Source of the DNA: Muribaculaceae bacterium
GTDB taxonomy: Bacteria > Bacteroidota > Bacteroidia > Bacteroidales > Muribaculaceae
Length of the DNA: 64,000 bases
Assembly: GCA_017626045.1 (NCBI GenBank)
Contig: JAGAJP010000059.1
Span: 1-64,000 of the forward strand
Reading direction: 5' to 3'
The notes under the pieces were generated by a model. The model did not search any database and was not told where the DNA came from. It saw only the letters and a list, made by a program, of their open reading frames with translations. The translations under genes and the position numbers were made by a program. Shown here one piece after another: positions 1 through 7,095 of this stretch; position 1 is the stretch's first letter, and every line of letters begins with the position of its first letter.

Positions 1-1
1 G

Positions 2-193
2 AACATAGTGGCACGTGGATACACGGATTACGTTACGGTCCAGGACTATCCGATGCGCGGAAGACCTGTGTACCTGCACATGCGCAAGAACAAATGGTGG
101 GACAAGTCAACCAACGAGATCTTCAGCTATACTCTCGAACTACCAAACAAGGAAGGTACACGACTCAGCGCCGAGTTCGTGGCTTTTTTTAAG
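2..193 (+). pseudogene. ISAon1-type transposase N-region fragment, 5' end outside window
   Basis: The frame is open from the left edge and reads TDYVTVQDYPMRGRPVYLHM and then EGTRLSAEFVAFFK. From memory this pattern (QD[FY]P[IM]RG..VYL, then GTR...EF..FLK) matches the short N-region protein of ISAon1-family insertion sequences; no search was run. The likeness stops at about position 193, and a stop follows in this frame at 233-235. A different protein family continues in another frame from about 195. The start lies outside the window. No DDE transposase ORF follows, so this is probably a truncated remnant. Confidence 0.5.
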
Positions 194-494
194 TGTGCTT
201 CTGGGCAAGCCGTTCAAGGTGTTCGTCATAGATGAACACACCCGCGAGTTCATCGACAGGCTGTCATCACTCAATGCCCGTTACAGGACTTTCGCCATAG
301 ACTATGACCTCGTTGTAAAGTCTCTCCGTGAGAATTTTAACGAGAAAAAGGCTATGAAAGCTCTCTATAAACTGGAGCAGATTACCATTGAGATGGTCAA
401 GGTCAACCGCGAGATTGTCGCACTCGCCAAAGAGTTCGATGCACACTGCCACCATACCACGGGAATCGTGTCATGCTTTCATGTCCGATTTTGA
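189..494 (+). pseudogene. Bacteroidales mobilisation (MobC/BmgB-like) protein, C-terminal fragment
   Basis: From about position 195 a frame offset from the preceding fragment reads GKPFKVFVIDEHTREFIDRL, then NFNEKKAMKALYKLEQ and IVALAKEFDAH, ending at TGA 492-494. This resembles the C-terminal half of the small relaxosome proteins encoded just before relaxases in Bacteroides mobilisable elements. Those usually begin with a ribbon-helix-helix-like region, which is absent here. No relaxase follows; the next 280 bases are non-coding. I read it as a decayed remnant joined to the IS fragment at the T7 run (184-190). Family assignment is from memory. Confidence 0.5.
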
Positions 495-686
495 CCGCAT
501 TTTGACCGGTTATGTCCGAGATAGCCTTTTGTAACATACTGCACATAATATAGTTACAAGGCTTTCGGTGGCACAACGGTGGCAATTCGGTGTGACGGAA
601 ATCTGTGCCACTAATTTGCCACCAATAGTGGTCTCGTTCGGTCTTTTTTCGGTCCGGAATCGGTCCTGAGTCGATAGGGTAAGGAC

Positions 687-724
687 ATTAAAAAACCGCG
701 CAATATGCTGATATTGCGCGGTTT
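687..724 (-). terminator. Rho-independent terminator of ssrA
   Basis: A perfect 14-bp stem (693-706 with 711-724, loop GCTG) is followed on the minus strand by six T residues. It lies 49 bases beyond the 3' end of the tmRNA gene in its direction of transcription. The stretch 495-690 before it holds no supported gene. Confidence 0.85.
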
Positions 725-772
725 GTCTTAATTTTGTCTTGTGTCGTCCGGAAGGTGTCCGGAAGTACATAG

Positions 773-1172
773 TGGAGGTGGAGGGGTTTGAACCCTCGTC
801 CAAACGTGGAAACAATAAGTTTTCTACATGCTTAGTCATCGAATTGGTTTTCGAGTGTCGGCAGGCTCGCGACCGCCAACCGGCACCTTAGCCTCTAAAT
901 CTCGGAGAGAAGGCGAGGCGGTTTCTCTCCTATTTCCGATTTTCTTAGCACCGCTTTGTCCAAACGTCTCGGAACGGGGCAATGGAGCGATGTCTCGTTC
1001 TACTCACTTTGAGCAGAATAAAGGGATCCTACTGTGCTTCAGATCACGCAGCGAGAGCGTAATTGTTATTTTCGCCAATTATAGGTCGATACGTCGTTAT
1101 TATAGAGCTTACGCATCAAGGCTCTGCATGCTTGCTTACCGGTTCTACACGCTGTCAAAGCCAGTCACCCCC
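773..1172 (-). ncRNA. ssrA: tmRNA (transfer-messenger RNA)
   Basis: The minus strand starts with GGGGGTGACTGG, which can pair over 7 bp with CACCTCC near the 3' end to form the tRNA-like acceptor stem. The T-arm sequence GAGGGTTCAAACCCCTC precedes it. The tag reading frame lies at 1044-1076 (minus) and encodes GENNNYALAA followed by TGA, close to known Bacteroidetes tags that end in NYALAA. The gene is about 400 nt. The CCA end is not encoded (the bases after the discriminator A are CTA), so it would be added by tRNA nucleotidyltransferase. tmRNA rescues stalled ribosomes with SmpB. Its 3' end faces the mobile-element remnants at the left edge. Confidence 0.93.
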
Positions 1173-1180
1173 GGTAAAAT

Positions 1181-1220
1181 GTATAACGCCAAAACAGCGG
1201 AAGTTGTTTTGGCGTTATAC
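1181..1220 (-). terminator. Inverted repeat between glnS and ssrA
   Basis: A perfect 15-bp inverted repeat, GTATAACGCCAAAAC at 1181-1195 and its complement at 1206-1220, sits 114 bases past the glnS stop and 8 bases before the tmRNA 5' end. It may terminate glnS, but only a short T-rich run follows (ATTTTACC). The same bases contain TACATTTT, a weak match to the TAnnTTTG element at the right place for an ssrA promoter, so hairpin and promoter may overlap. The stretch 1221-1333 is AT-rich with no gene. Confidence 0.55.
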
Positions 1221-1333
1221 ATTTTAATTTTTAATTTTTAATTTTGAATTTGGAATTAATTGTCAATCACAAATTTAATCATGTGTTAAAAACTCTTAAT
1301 TCCATAATTCCGGAACTATTATCCACATGCGAA

Positions 1334-3037
1334 TTACATTTTTTTCTGTTCCTTCGCCCAGGTGTCGCGAAGTCCTATGGTCTTGTTGAATACAAGCTCT
1401 CCGTCCTTGGAGTCAGGGTCCACCGTGTAGTATCCAAGCCTCTGGAACTGGAAATGGTCGCCGACCTTGGCAATCTCTGCAAGCCACGGCTCAACCATCA
1501 CGTTCTCTCTCACGATCAGAGACTCGGGGTTCAGAAGCTCGCGGAAGTCTCCTTCCTCCGCTGAAGGATTCTCTACCGAGAAGAGACGGTCATAGTCCCT
1601 TACCTCTACCTTGACGGCGGTGGGCACACTTACCCAGTGGAGGGTACCCTTGACCTTACGGTCAGCTCCCGGCAGACCGTTTCTCGTGTCGAAATCGACA
1701 TCAGCATGTATTGCGGAGATATTGCCGTCTGCATCCTTGTCGACACCTGTGCAATTAACGATATATGCAGACTTGAGCCTTACCTCCTTACCCGGACTCA
1801 TGCGGAAGAACTTCTTGGGAGGATTCTCCATGAAGTCTTCCCTTTCTATCCATAGCTCCCGGCTGAAGGGCATTTCATGCTGTCCTGCGCTCGGATCTTC
1901 GGGATTCGAGTCAAGCAGCATCGTCTCTGTCTTGTCGGCAGGGTAGTTGTCAAGGATAAGTTTCACTGGATTCTGAACCGCACACACGCGGATTGCCGTA
2001 TTGTTCAGGTCCTCGCGCACCGAATGCTCCAGAAGCTCGATATGGTTCAGAGCCTCGTATTTGGTATATCCGATACGGTTCACGAAGTTCTTGATTGCCG
2101 ACGGTGTATATCCGCGACGACGCAGACCGCACAGGGTCGGCATACGGGGATCGTCCCATCCGTTGACAAGTCCCTCCTTCACCAACTGAAGAAGCTTACG
2201 CTTGCTCATCACTGTGTATGTAAGATTCAGCCGGTTGAACTCGATCTGTCGCGGACAATAGCTCTCGTCGGCAAGTTCCTTCACGAAATATTCATACAGA
2301 GGGCGGTGGGGCACAAACTCAAGGGTGCAAATGGAGTGGGTTACGCCCTCGAAATAATCGCTCTGTCCATGGGCGAAGTCATACATCGGATACACCTTCC
2401 ATGTGTCGCCCGTGCGCCAGTGGGGTGTCTTGATGATGCGGTACATGATCGGGTCGCGGAAATGCATATTGTCGCTTGCCATGTCGATCTTGGCGCGGAG
2501 CACCATCGAGCCCTCTTCAAACTCGCCGCGGTTCATCGCCTCAAACAGTCGAAGGTTTTCCTCTATCGGCCTGTCCCTGTAGGGGGAGTTCTGACCGGGA
2601 ACGGTCGGAGTGCCTTTCTGACGCGCTATCTCTTCGCTTGTCTGCTCGTCTACGTAAGCTTTTCCTTCCTTTATCATGCGCACTGCAAGATCCCACAGCT
2701 GGGGGAAGTAGTCGGAGGCATAGTAAAGCCTGTCGCCCCAGTCAAATCCGAGCCAGTGGATATCGCGCATAATGGATTCAACATATTCCGTATCCTCCTT
2801 CTGTGGATTGGTATCGTCAAAACGGAGATTGCATGTGCCTCCGAATTTCTCGGCGGCTCCGAAATCCATGATTATGGCCTTGGCGTGGCCGATGTGCAGG
2901 TATCCGTTAGGCTCCGGCGGGAATCGGGTGTTGAGACGTCCGCCATTCTTGCCTGCTTCCAGATCTTCCTTTATGTATTGCTCCACAAAGTTAAGTCCTG
3001 ACTCGTTTTCTTTGACTTCTTCAGTTACTTCAGTCAT
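1334..3037 (-). CDS. glnS: Glutaminyl-tRNA synthetase
   Basis: Charges tRNA-Gln with glutamine in the cytoplasm (class I synthetase). The class I HIGH motif is at residues 48-51 in PPEPNGYLHIGHAKA, and a KMSKS-type motif (VMSKRK) lies near residue 270. The C-terminal half is the usual GlnRS anticodon-binding beta-barrel region. I chose the ATG at 3035-3037 (MTEVTEEV), giving 567 aa; the frame is open for 24 more codons upstream, but that extension reads like leader sequence. A purine-rich AGGAGGAG lies about 25 bases upstream, too far for a normal ribosome site. A consensus promoter lies at 3125-3156. The gene stands alone on this strand. Confidence 0.96.
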   Translation of the reverse strand: MTEVTEEVKENESGLNFVEQYIKEDLEAGKNGGRLNTRFPPEPNGYLHIGHAKAIIMDFGAAEKFGGTCNLRFDDTNPQKEDTEYVESIMRDIHWLGFDWGDRLYYASDYFPQLWDLAVRMIKEGKAYVDEQTSEEIARQKGTPTVPGQNSPYRDRPIEENLRLFEAMNRGEFEEGSMVLRAKIDMASDNMHFRDPIMYRIIKTPHWRTGDTWKVYPMYDFAHGQSDYFEGVTHSICTLEFVPHRPLYEYFVKELADESYCPRQIEFNRLNLTYTVMSKRKLLQLVKEGLVNGWDDPRMPTLCGLRRRGYTPSAIKNFVNRIGYTKYEALNHIELLEHSVREDLNNTAIRVCAVQNPVKLILDNYPADKTETMLLDSNPEDPSAGQHEMPFSRELWIEREDFMENPPKKFFRMSPGKEVRLKSAYIVNCTGVDKDADGNISAIHADVDFDTRNGLPGADRKVKGTLHWVSVPTAVKVEVRDYDRLFSVENPSAEEGDFRELLNPESLIVRENVMVEPWLAEIAKVGDHFQFQRLGYYTVDPDSKDGELVFNKTIGLRDTWAKEQKKM

Positions 3038-3124
3038 ATTCCAAATATGATATTTCCGGCGCTCCTCCTGATAGACTTTCTTCTGGAAAGCACCTCTATT
3101 AACAATCAATTACCAAATAATCGG

Positions 3125-3156
3125 CAAATTTACTAAAAAAAAACTTTTCCGACAAA
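3125..3156 (-). promoter_or_regulatory. glnS promoter, Bacteroidetes sigma-ABfr type
   Basis: On the minus strand TTTG (3153-3156) is followed after 20 bp by TAAATTTG (3125-3132), matching TTTG...TAnnTTTG. This places transcription start near 3118, about 80 bases before the glnS ATG. Confidence 0.7.
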
Positions 3157-3181
3157 TCGAAGTTGTTTAAAATTATTTTTT

Positions 3182-3455
3182 GAAGTTGTTTCTACTTATT
3201 TCTTTGTTAAGATTTCGTCAGGTTTTCGAGCGGATTCTTTCACGCGAAGAGGGAGAAAACTCCATTAAGCGAGAGCAGAAGACATGCTTGCATGGCTTAT
3301 GCCGAGCGTGTGGGAGTACCTGAAAGGAATGCGAGCATCGTGACCGATGAGTGGGGAAGAATACGCCGAAAAGATGGCGGAAGATTGACAAAGAAAATGA
3401 TTGTTTCACAATTCTTAGTAGTTTTTAATGTTTGGAAATAAGTAGAAACAACTTC
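3182..3455. mobile_element. MITE-like element with 21-bp perfect inverted ends
   Basis: GAAGTTGTTTCTACTTATTTC at 3182-3202 is repeated exactly as its reverse complement at 3435-3455, bounding 274 bases. No gene inside is convincing: short frames exist on both strands, but none has a recognisable family or start. A partial extra copy, GAAGTTGTTT, lies outside at 3159-3168. Size and perfect ends suit a non-autonomous transposable element, although no clear target-site duplication is visible. The ends could instead be paired regulator-binding sites between the divergent promoters of glnS and the next gene. Confidence 0.45.
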
Positions 3456-3461
3456 TTTTAT

Positions 3462-3469
3462 TAACTTTG
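3462..3469 (+). promoter_or_regulatory. Promoter -7 element for the 3485 gene
   Basis: TAACTTTG is an exact TAnnTTTG match 15 bases before the ATG at 3485. The right end of the MITE-like repeat (3435-3455) occupies the -33 region, and no good TTTG sits at normal spacing. The start codon would lie very near the transcript 5' end. Confidence 0.4.
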
Positions 3470-3484
3470 CAAAAAAATGAGCGT

Positions 3485-3628
3485 ATGAAAAAGGATGCAT
3501 CTAAACTAATGACCGAAGAGCGATTCTGGAACTTAATCGCCCGGTCAGACAATGGCAACACCTTGAAACAGACTCTGACGCCGCTTAGTGAAAACGAGCT
3601 GTTCGGTTTTCGATACTGGTGGGAATAA
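3485..3628 (+). CDS. Small DUF4240-like protein, possibly truncated
   Basis: A 47-aa frame starts at ATG 3485 and stops at TAA 3626-3628. The sequence MTEERFWNLIARSDNG and then LSENELFGFRYWWE resembles the start of DUF4240 proteins (FW.LI... then a helix ending in an aromatic stretch), whose usual length is nearer 150-180 aa. It is therefore a short stand-alone version or a fragment cut off by the downstream gene. Function is unknown even for the full-length family. It is preceded by an exact -7 element. The next frame can start inside its last codons or downstream of it. Confidence 0.4.
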   Translation: MKKDASKLMTEERFWNLIARSDNGNTLKQTLTPLSENELFGFRYWWE

Positions 3629-3669
3629 ATCTATTAGTAACTTCTTCAGAAATTTGTTTGGTAAATAAA

Positions 3670-4026
3670 GTGCCGCCAATAGTCAGAAATTCGATAATTC
3701 CGATAGGGAAGGGGTTCGGAGCCATCAACCTCTTCGGCATCCTGTTTGTCAAACCCGACATGCGTCTGACTCCCGAACTGATCAATCATGAGAGGATACA
3801 CACAGCCCAGATGCGGGAGCTGCTGTATGTTCCCTTCTATATAATATATGTGCTGGAATGGATATGCCGGCTCGTTCAGTGTCGTGGGAATTCTCAAAAG
3901 GCATATTACATGATTTCTTTTGAACGAGAGGCTTATGCACATGGCGCCGACCTCGATTACCTTAAATCACGCCCGCATTTCGCTCAATGGCGAAAACATC
4001 CACAGAAGATTCACTCAAATAAATAA
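3670..4026 (+). CDS. Small HExxH protein, putative membrane-associated metallopeptidase-like
   Basis: About 118 aa from the GTG at 3670; the frame is open back to a GTG at 3619, and a TTG at 3658 is also possible, so the start is uncertain. It contains HERIHTAQ, an exact HExxH zinc-binding pattern, followed by a hydrophobic stretch (LLYVPFYIIYVLEWICRLV) and then SFEREAYAH, where a third ligand could lie. Similar short proteins with HE.IHTAQM..L are, from memory, common hypothetical genes in Bacteroidales. Zinc binding and peptidase activity are inferred from the motif alone. It ends just before the promoter of the polysaccharide cluster and is probably not part of it. Confidence 0.6.
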   Translation: MPPIVRNSIIPIGKGFGAINLFGILFVKPDMRLTPELINHERIHTAQMRELLYVPFYIIYVLEWICRLVQCRGNSQKAYYMISFEREAYAHGADLDYLKSRPHFAQWRKHPQKIHSNK

Positions 4027-4027
4027 A

Positions 4028-4059
4028 TTTTGCAGTTTCAGAAATATGTGTTAAATTTG
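4028..4059 (+). promoter_or_regulatory. Promoter of the polysaccharide cluster
   Basis: TTTTG (4028-4032), then 19 bp, then TAAATTTG (4052-4059): a full match to the Bacteroidetes consensus. Transcription would start near 4066, leaving a leader of about 115 nt before the first gene. I found no inverted repeats of the kind that flank invertible capsule promoters. Confidence 0.7.
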
Positions 4060-4095
4060 CATAAATTATCGTCTTTAGGCAACTCTCACCTTAAG

Positions 4096-4135
4096 ACTAT
4101 CCTTTTCAAGGAGATAATAGTATATGTGTTTTTAA
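4096..4135 (+). promoter_or_regulatory. Leader with strong Shine-Dalgarno, mini-ORF and weak hairpin
   Basis: Inside the leader, AAGGAGAT (4108-4115) lies 10 bases before ATG TGT TTT TAA (4124-4135), a three-codon frame encoding M-C-F. The flanks ACTAT-CCTT and AAGG...ATAGT can form an imperfect stem that would hide the ribosome site. In UpxY-type operons the leader RNA is where the antiterminator acts; whether this is such a site is a guess. Confidence 0.25.
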
Positions 4136-4181
4136 TCGCCTCGTGCAGTATCGTTATATATCATTATTGACTGAAATTCAA

Positions 4182-5603
4182 ATGTCTGACGTAAACGATT
4201 TTGTGAATTTTGTCGAAAGTCTTGACACTTCCGACATGTCTGACATGCTTGCTACAAGAATCATCCCTTCGTTTCTTCAGGCGGTTCACCGGCATGAAAT
4301 TTCTTCATTTACCGACTCCGCCCTCAAATATTGGTATGTCGACATGGCTTCTGCGGGCATAAAAGGCTCGACTTCAAAACGATATATAGGATCGCTGCAT
4401 AATCTGTACAAAGAGTGGAGGGAGAAGCATCCCGAAGCCGACGACCTCTCCGCCGCTTTCAAGGAAATATCGTCCGCAATAGCGCCTGACGACAACAGCA
4501 ATAATCTAAAGCGAATAGCCGACAACTACAACAAGGTTGCCTCACTCGCAAAGTTTACATCTCGTCTGAAAGGGGAGAGGTTCATTGCCAACAATGTATT
4601 TCAGTTCCTCTTCTACAATCCCCGGATTTCGATGTCGGAACTCGTGAATCTGAAGTTCACCGACCCGGTGGCAGACTCTCATCATCTCAAAGACATAGTG
4701 GCGTCGATGAGAAAGATGCCGCAGGCAAAATATGTCTTCCCGTTCCAGCAGGGCAAGCGTCGCGAGGCCGCCATAATCCGAGACCTTGTGAAGGCAATCC
4801 ATACAGAGGCAAGAAGCTGCGGCATGGATTTCGGCACAAATTTCTCACGCGATTCCATTAAGTCACTGTGGATCCATTCAGCCCTTCAGCTTGACATTCC
4901 GGTTCCTGAAATACTCGCGATGGTCAATCAGCTCCCCGATGACTTCCGCTTTCTCTCCGTGTTCCCCCCCGCGCAGCTGACGGAAGATGAAGAGGCAGAC
5001 CTTATATGCCGCGTCGCCGACCATGTCAACAGCAAGTCGCTCCGTTGGTTTGTCATGAGACTGCGCTCAGGTGTAGAGCCCGACGACATAAAGGAAAAAC
5101 TCGTCGAGCAGAAAAACCCGCACCTCTCCACGATAAAATTCTTCTACCCCCTTCGGGAAACGAAGAAAATCGAAAAGAAAAAGGTAATCACCGTCCAGAC
5201 GCCGTATCTTCCCGGAATCCTCTTTTTCCGCCTCGCCGCCGACAAGGTAGCGAGTCTCATGAGCGGCATCGGCGACCTCGCGTGGTGTTACCGCACCTCT
5301 GCCAATCCCGCCAGTCCCTACTCCGCGATTTCGCAAAAGGAGATGAAAGCGTTTCAGCGCTGCATCGGCTCGTTCACTTCCGACATCGAGATAGAACTCG
5401 TTAGTTCGATGCCCCAGCTAAACATCGGCGACGAAGTAATGATAGAAGACGGCGGAATGCTGACCGGCCAGCAGGCAACCATCCAGAAGATACGCAGCGT
5501 AGACGGCACCATCACCTACTCCCTCCGCCTCTCCGACACAGCCTTCATCCGCTGGAAGGAAATCACCCTCCCCGCCTCCCACCTCACAAAGCTCAGCGAC
5601 TAA
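4182..5603 (+). CDS. Recombinase-like/NusG (UpxY-like) antiterminator fusion
   Basis: A 473-aa protein from ATG 4182; a GTG at 4143 is in frame but less likely. Residues 5-95 look like the SAM-like core-binding domain of tyrosine recombinases. Residues about 115-260 resemble their catalytic domain (FQFLFYNPRISMSELVNLKF aligns with the usual T-G-x-R-x-S-E-L box), but the H-x-x-R and Tyr nucleophile positions are not recognisable, so strand exchange is unlikely. Residues about 288-396 form a NusG N-terminal domain (RWFVMRLRSG...YLPGILFFR), and residues 414-460 a KOW motif (NIGDEVMIEDG.LTGQQATI). First gene of a polysaccharide cluster, it occupies the place of UpxY, which lets RNA polymerase read through the leader of its own capsule operon. 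Its stop abuts the next ATG. That the N-terminal part binds DNA near the operon is inference. Confidence 0.8.
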   Translation: MSDVNDFVNFVESLDTSDMSDMLATRIIPSFLQAVHRHEISSFTDSALKYWYVDMASAGIKGSTSKRYIGSLHNLYKEWREKHPEADDLSAAFKEISSAIAPDDNSNNLKRIADNYNKVASLAKFTSRLKGERFIANNVFQFLFYNPRISMSELVNLKFTDPVADSHHLKDIVASMRKMPQAKYVFPFQQGKRREAAIIRDLVKAIHTEARSCGMDFGTNFSRDSIKSLWIHSALQLDIPVPEILAMVNQLPDDFRFLSVFPPAQLTEDEEADLICRVADHVNSKSLRWFVMRLRSGVEPDDIKEKLVEQKNPHLSTIKFFYPLRETKKIEKKKVITVQTPYLPGILFFRLAADKVASLMSGIGDLAWCYRTSANPASPYSAISQKEMKAFQRCIGSFTSDIEIELVSSMPQLNIGDEVMIEDGGMLTGQQATIQKIRSVDGTITYSLRLSDTAFIRWKEITLPASHLTKLSD

Positions 5604-7037
5604 ATGCCCGAATCCCTGAAACATAAGACTCTCCGTGGCACAATCTGGAGTGGAATAGAGCGCTTTTCCCTTCAGGGCATTTCTTTCCTTGTAATGGTGG
5701 TGATGGCAAGACTGCTGACTCCACACGACTATGGACTGATAGGAATGCTGATGGTGTTCATAGCGGTTTCCCAATCGCTTGTCGACAGCGGTTTCTCTCA
5801 GGCGCTCATCAGGAAACTTGACAGATCGGAAACCGACAACTCTACGGTCTTCTATTTCAATCTCGTCGTTGGAGCAGGGCTATATCTCCTGCTATATTTC
5901 TGCGCTCCACTTATTGCTGACTTTTACGGACAGCCAATTCTGACTCCCATCACAAGGCTCCTGTCTTTGAATATTGTTGTAAATTCTTTGGTAGTTGTTC
6001 AGCGCGCCATTCTCACAATCAACATAGATTTCAAGACCCAGGCAAAAGCATCACTAATAGCCGCCGTCATCTCCGGTGCTGTTGGTATTTCCATGGCATA
6101 CGCCGGATTCGGAGTATGGTCCATCGTATGGTACCAGCTTACAAGTCTATCAATCAACGCGGCATTGCTTTGGCTTTTTTCTAAATGGCGCCCGAAAGCG
6201 ACATACTCCTGGGAATCATTCCGGGAATTGTTCGGGTTCGGGTCCAAACTGGCGTTCTCAGGCATCATCGATACTGTTTACAACAACATTTATCTTATAG
6301 TAATAGGCAAGATATTCAACTCTTCCGATTTAGGATACTACACGAGAGCGCAGCAATTTGCCGAGTTCCCCTCTTCCAATGTTTCCGGCATTATACAAAG
6401 GGTTACATACCCTGTGTTATGCACTATTCAGAATGATGACGAAAGATTACGGGATGTCTACCGCCGATTCCTTAGGGTTTCGGCTTTTGTGGTATTCCCT
6501 TTGATGATAGGACTGGCCGCGGTGGCTCATCCGCTTATTAATGTGATTCTTACGAAGGAATGGAGCTTTACCGCCGTGCTTCTTCAGATCATTTGTCTGT
6601 CGATGATGTGGTATCCCGTTCATGCCATCAACCTTAATCTCCTTCAGGTAAAAGGCAGAAGTGATCTCTTTCTTCGTCTTGAGATAATAAAGAAAATAGT
6701 CGGAGTCTGCATACTGTGTGTCACCATACCAATGGGACTCGTTGCGATGTGCTGGGGATCGGTTGTCAGTTCCCTTATTGCATTGGTTATCAACACCCAC
6801 TACACCGGCATACTGATTCATGTTGGTTTCCTGCGGCAGATGAGGGATCTTATTCCCACTATGCTTTATTCTCTTTCAATGGGTTTGATTGTATATCTTA
6901 CAGTAACTTTGTTGCCTAACGATATTTTAAGGTTGACATGTGGCACCGTGATTGGAATAGCATACTATCTTTTAGTCACAAAACTCACACATTCCTCAGA
7001 TCTTAAGGAACTTCTCTCTCTCATCAAGGCAAGATGA
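5604..7037 (+). CDS. Polysaccharide flippase, Wzx/TuaB (MOP superfamily)
   Basis: A 477-aa polytopic membrane protein. It begins KHKTLRGTIWSGIERFSLQG, with the family signature ARLLTPHDYGLIGMLMVF near residue 40, followed by repeated hydrophobic segments (about 12-14 helices). This is the WzxC/TuaB type of lipid-linked oligosaccharide flippase, which would move the finished repeat unit across the inner membrane. The ATG directly follows the TAA of the antiterminator gene, so the two are co-transcribed. With the EpsG-type protein at 18530 it points to a Wzx/Wzy-style pathway. Confidence 0.9.
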   Translation: MPESLKHKTLRGTIWSGIERFSLQGISFLVMVVMARLLTPHDYGLIGMLMVFIAVSQSLVDSGFSQALIRKLDRSETDNSTVFYFNLVVGAGLYLLLYFCAPLIADFYGQPILTPITRLLSLNIVVNSLVVVQRAILTINIDFKTQAKASLIAAVISGAVGISMAYAGFGVWSIVWYQLTSLSINAALLWLFSKWRPKATYSWESFRELFGFGSKLAFSGIIDTVYNNIYLIVIGKIFNSSDLGYYTRAQQFAEFPSSNVSGIIQRVTYPVLCTIQNDDERLRDVYRRFLRVSAFVVFPLMIGLAAVAHPLINVILTKEWSFTAVLLQIICLSMMWYPVHAINLNLLQVKGRSDLFLRLEIIKKIVGVCILCVTIPMGLVAMCWGSVVSSLIALVINTHYTGILIHVGFLRQMRDLIPTMLYSLSMGLIVYLTVTLLPNDILRLTCGTVIGIAYYLLVTKLTHSSDLKELLSLIKAR

Positions 7038-7095
7038 GGATACCAGTTCCCCGTGAATCTTGAGGTGTTGCCTTAGCGATAATTTATATACGGAA

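Noticed and set aside
184-190. Seven-T run as a programmed frameshift site of an IS
   Set aside because: Joining the frames here needs +1 or -2 rather than the usual -1, and the protein families on each side differ, so a rearrangement joint fits better.
1877-3001. 374-codon open frame antisense to glnS
   Set aside because: A shadow of a well-supported synthetase gene with no recognisable domain.
3218-3409. Short frames on both strands inside the MITE-like element
   Set aside because: No convincing start, ribosome site or family; they sit between perfect inverted repeats and look non-coding.
3900-4181. Invertible capsule promoter as in Bacteroides fragilis
   Set aside because: A promoter is present, but I found no inverted repeats flanking it.
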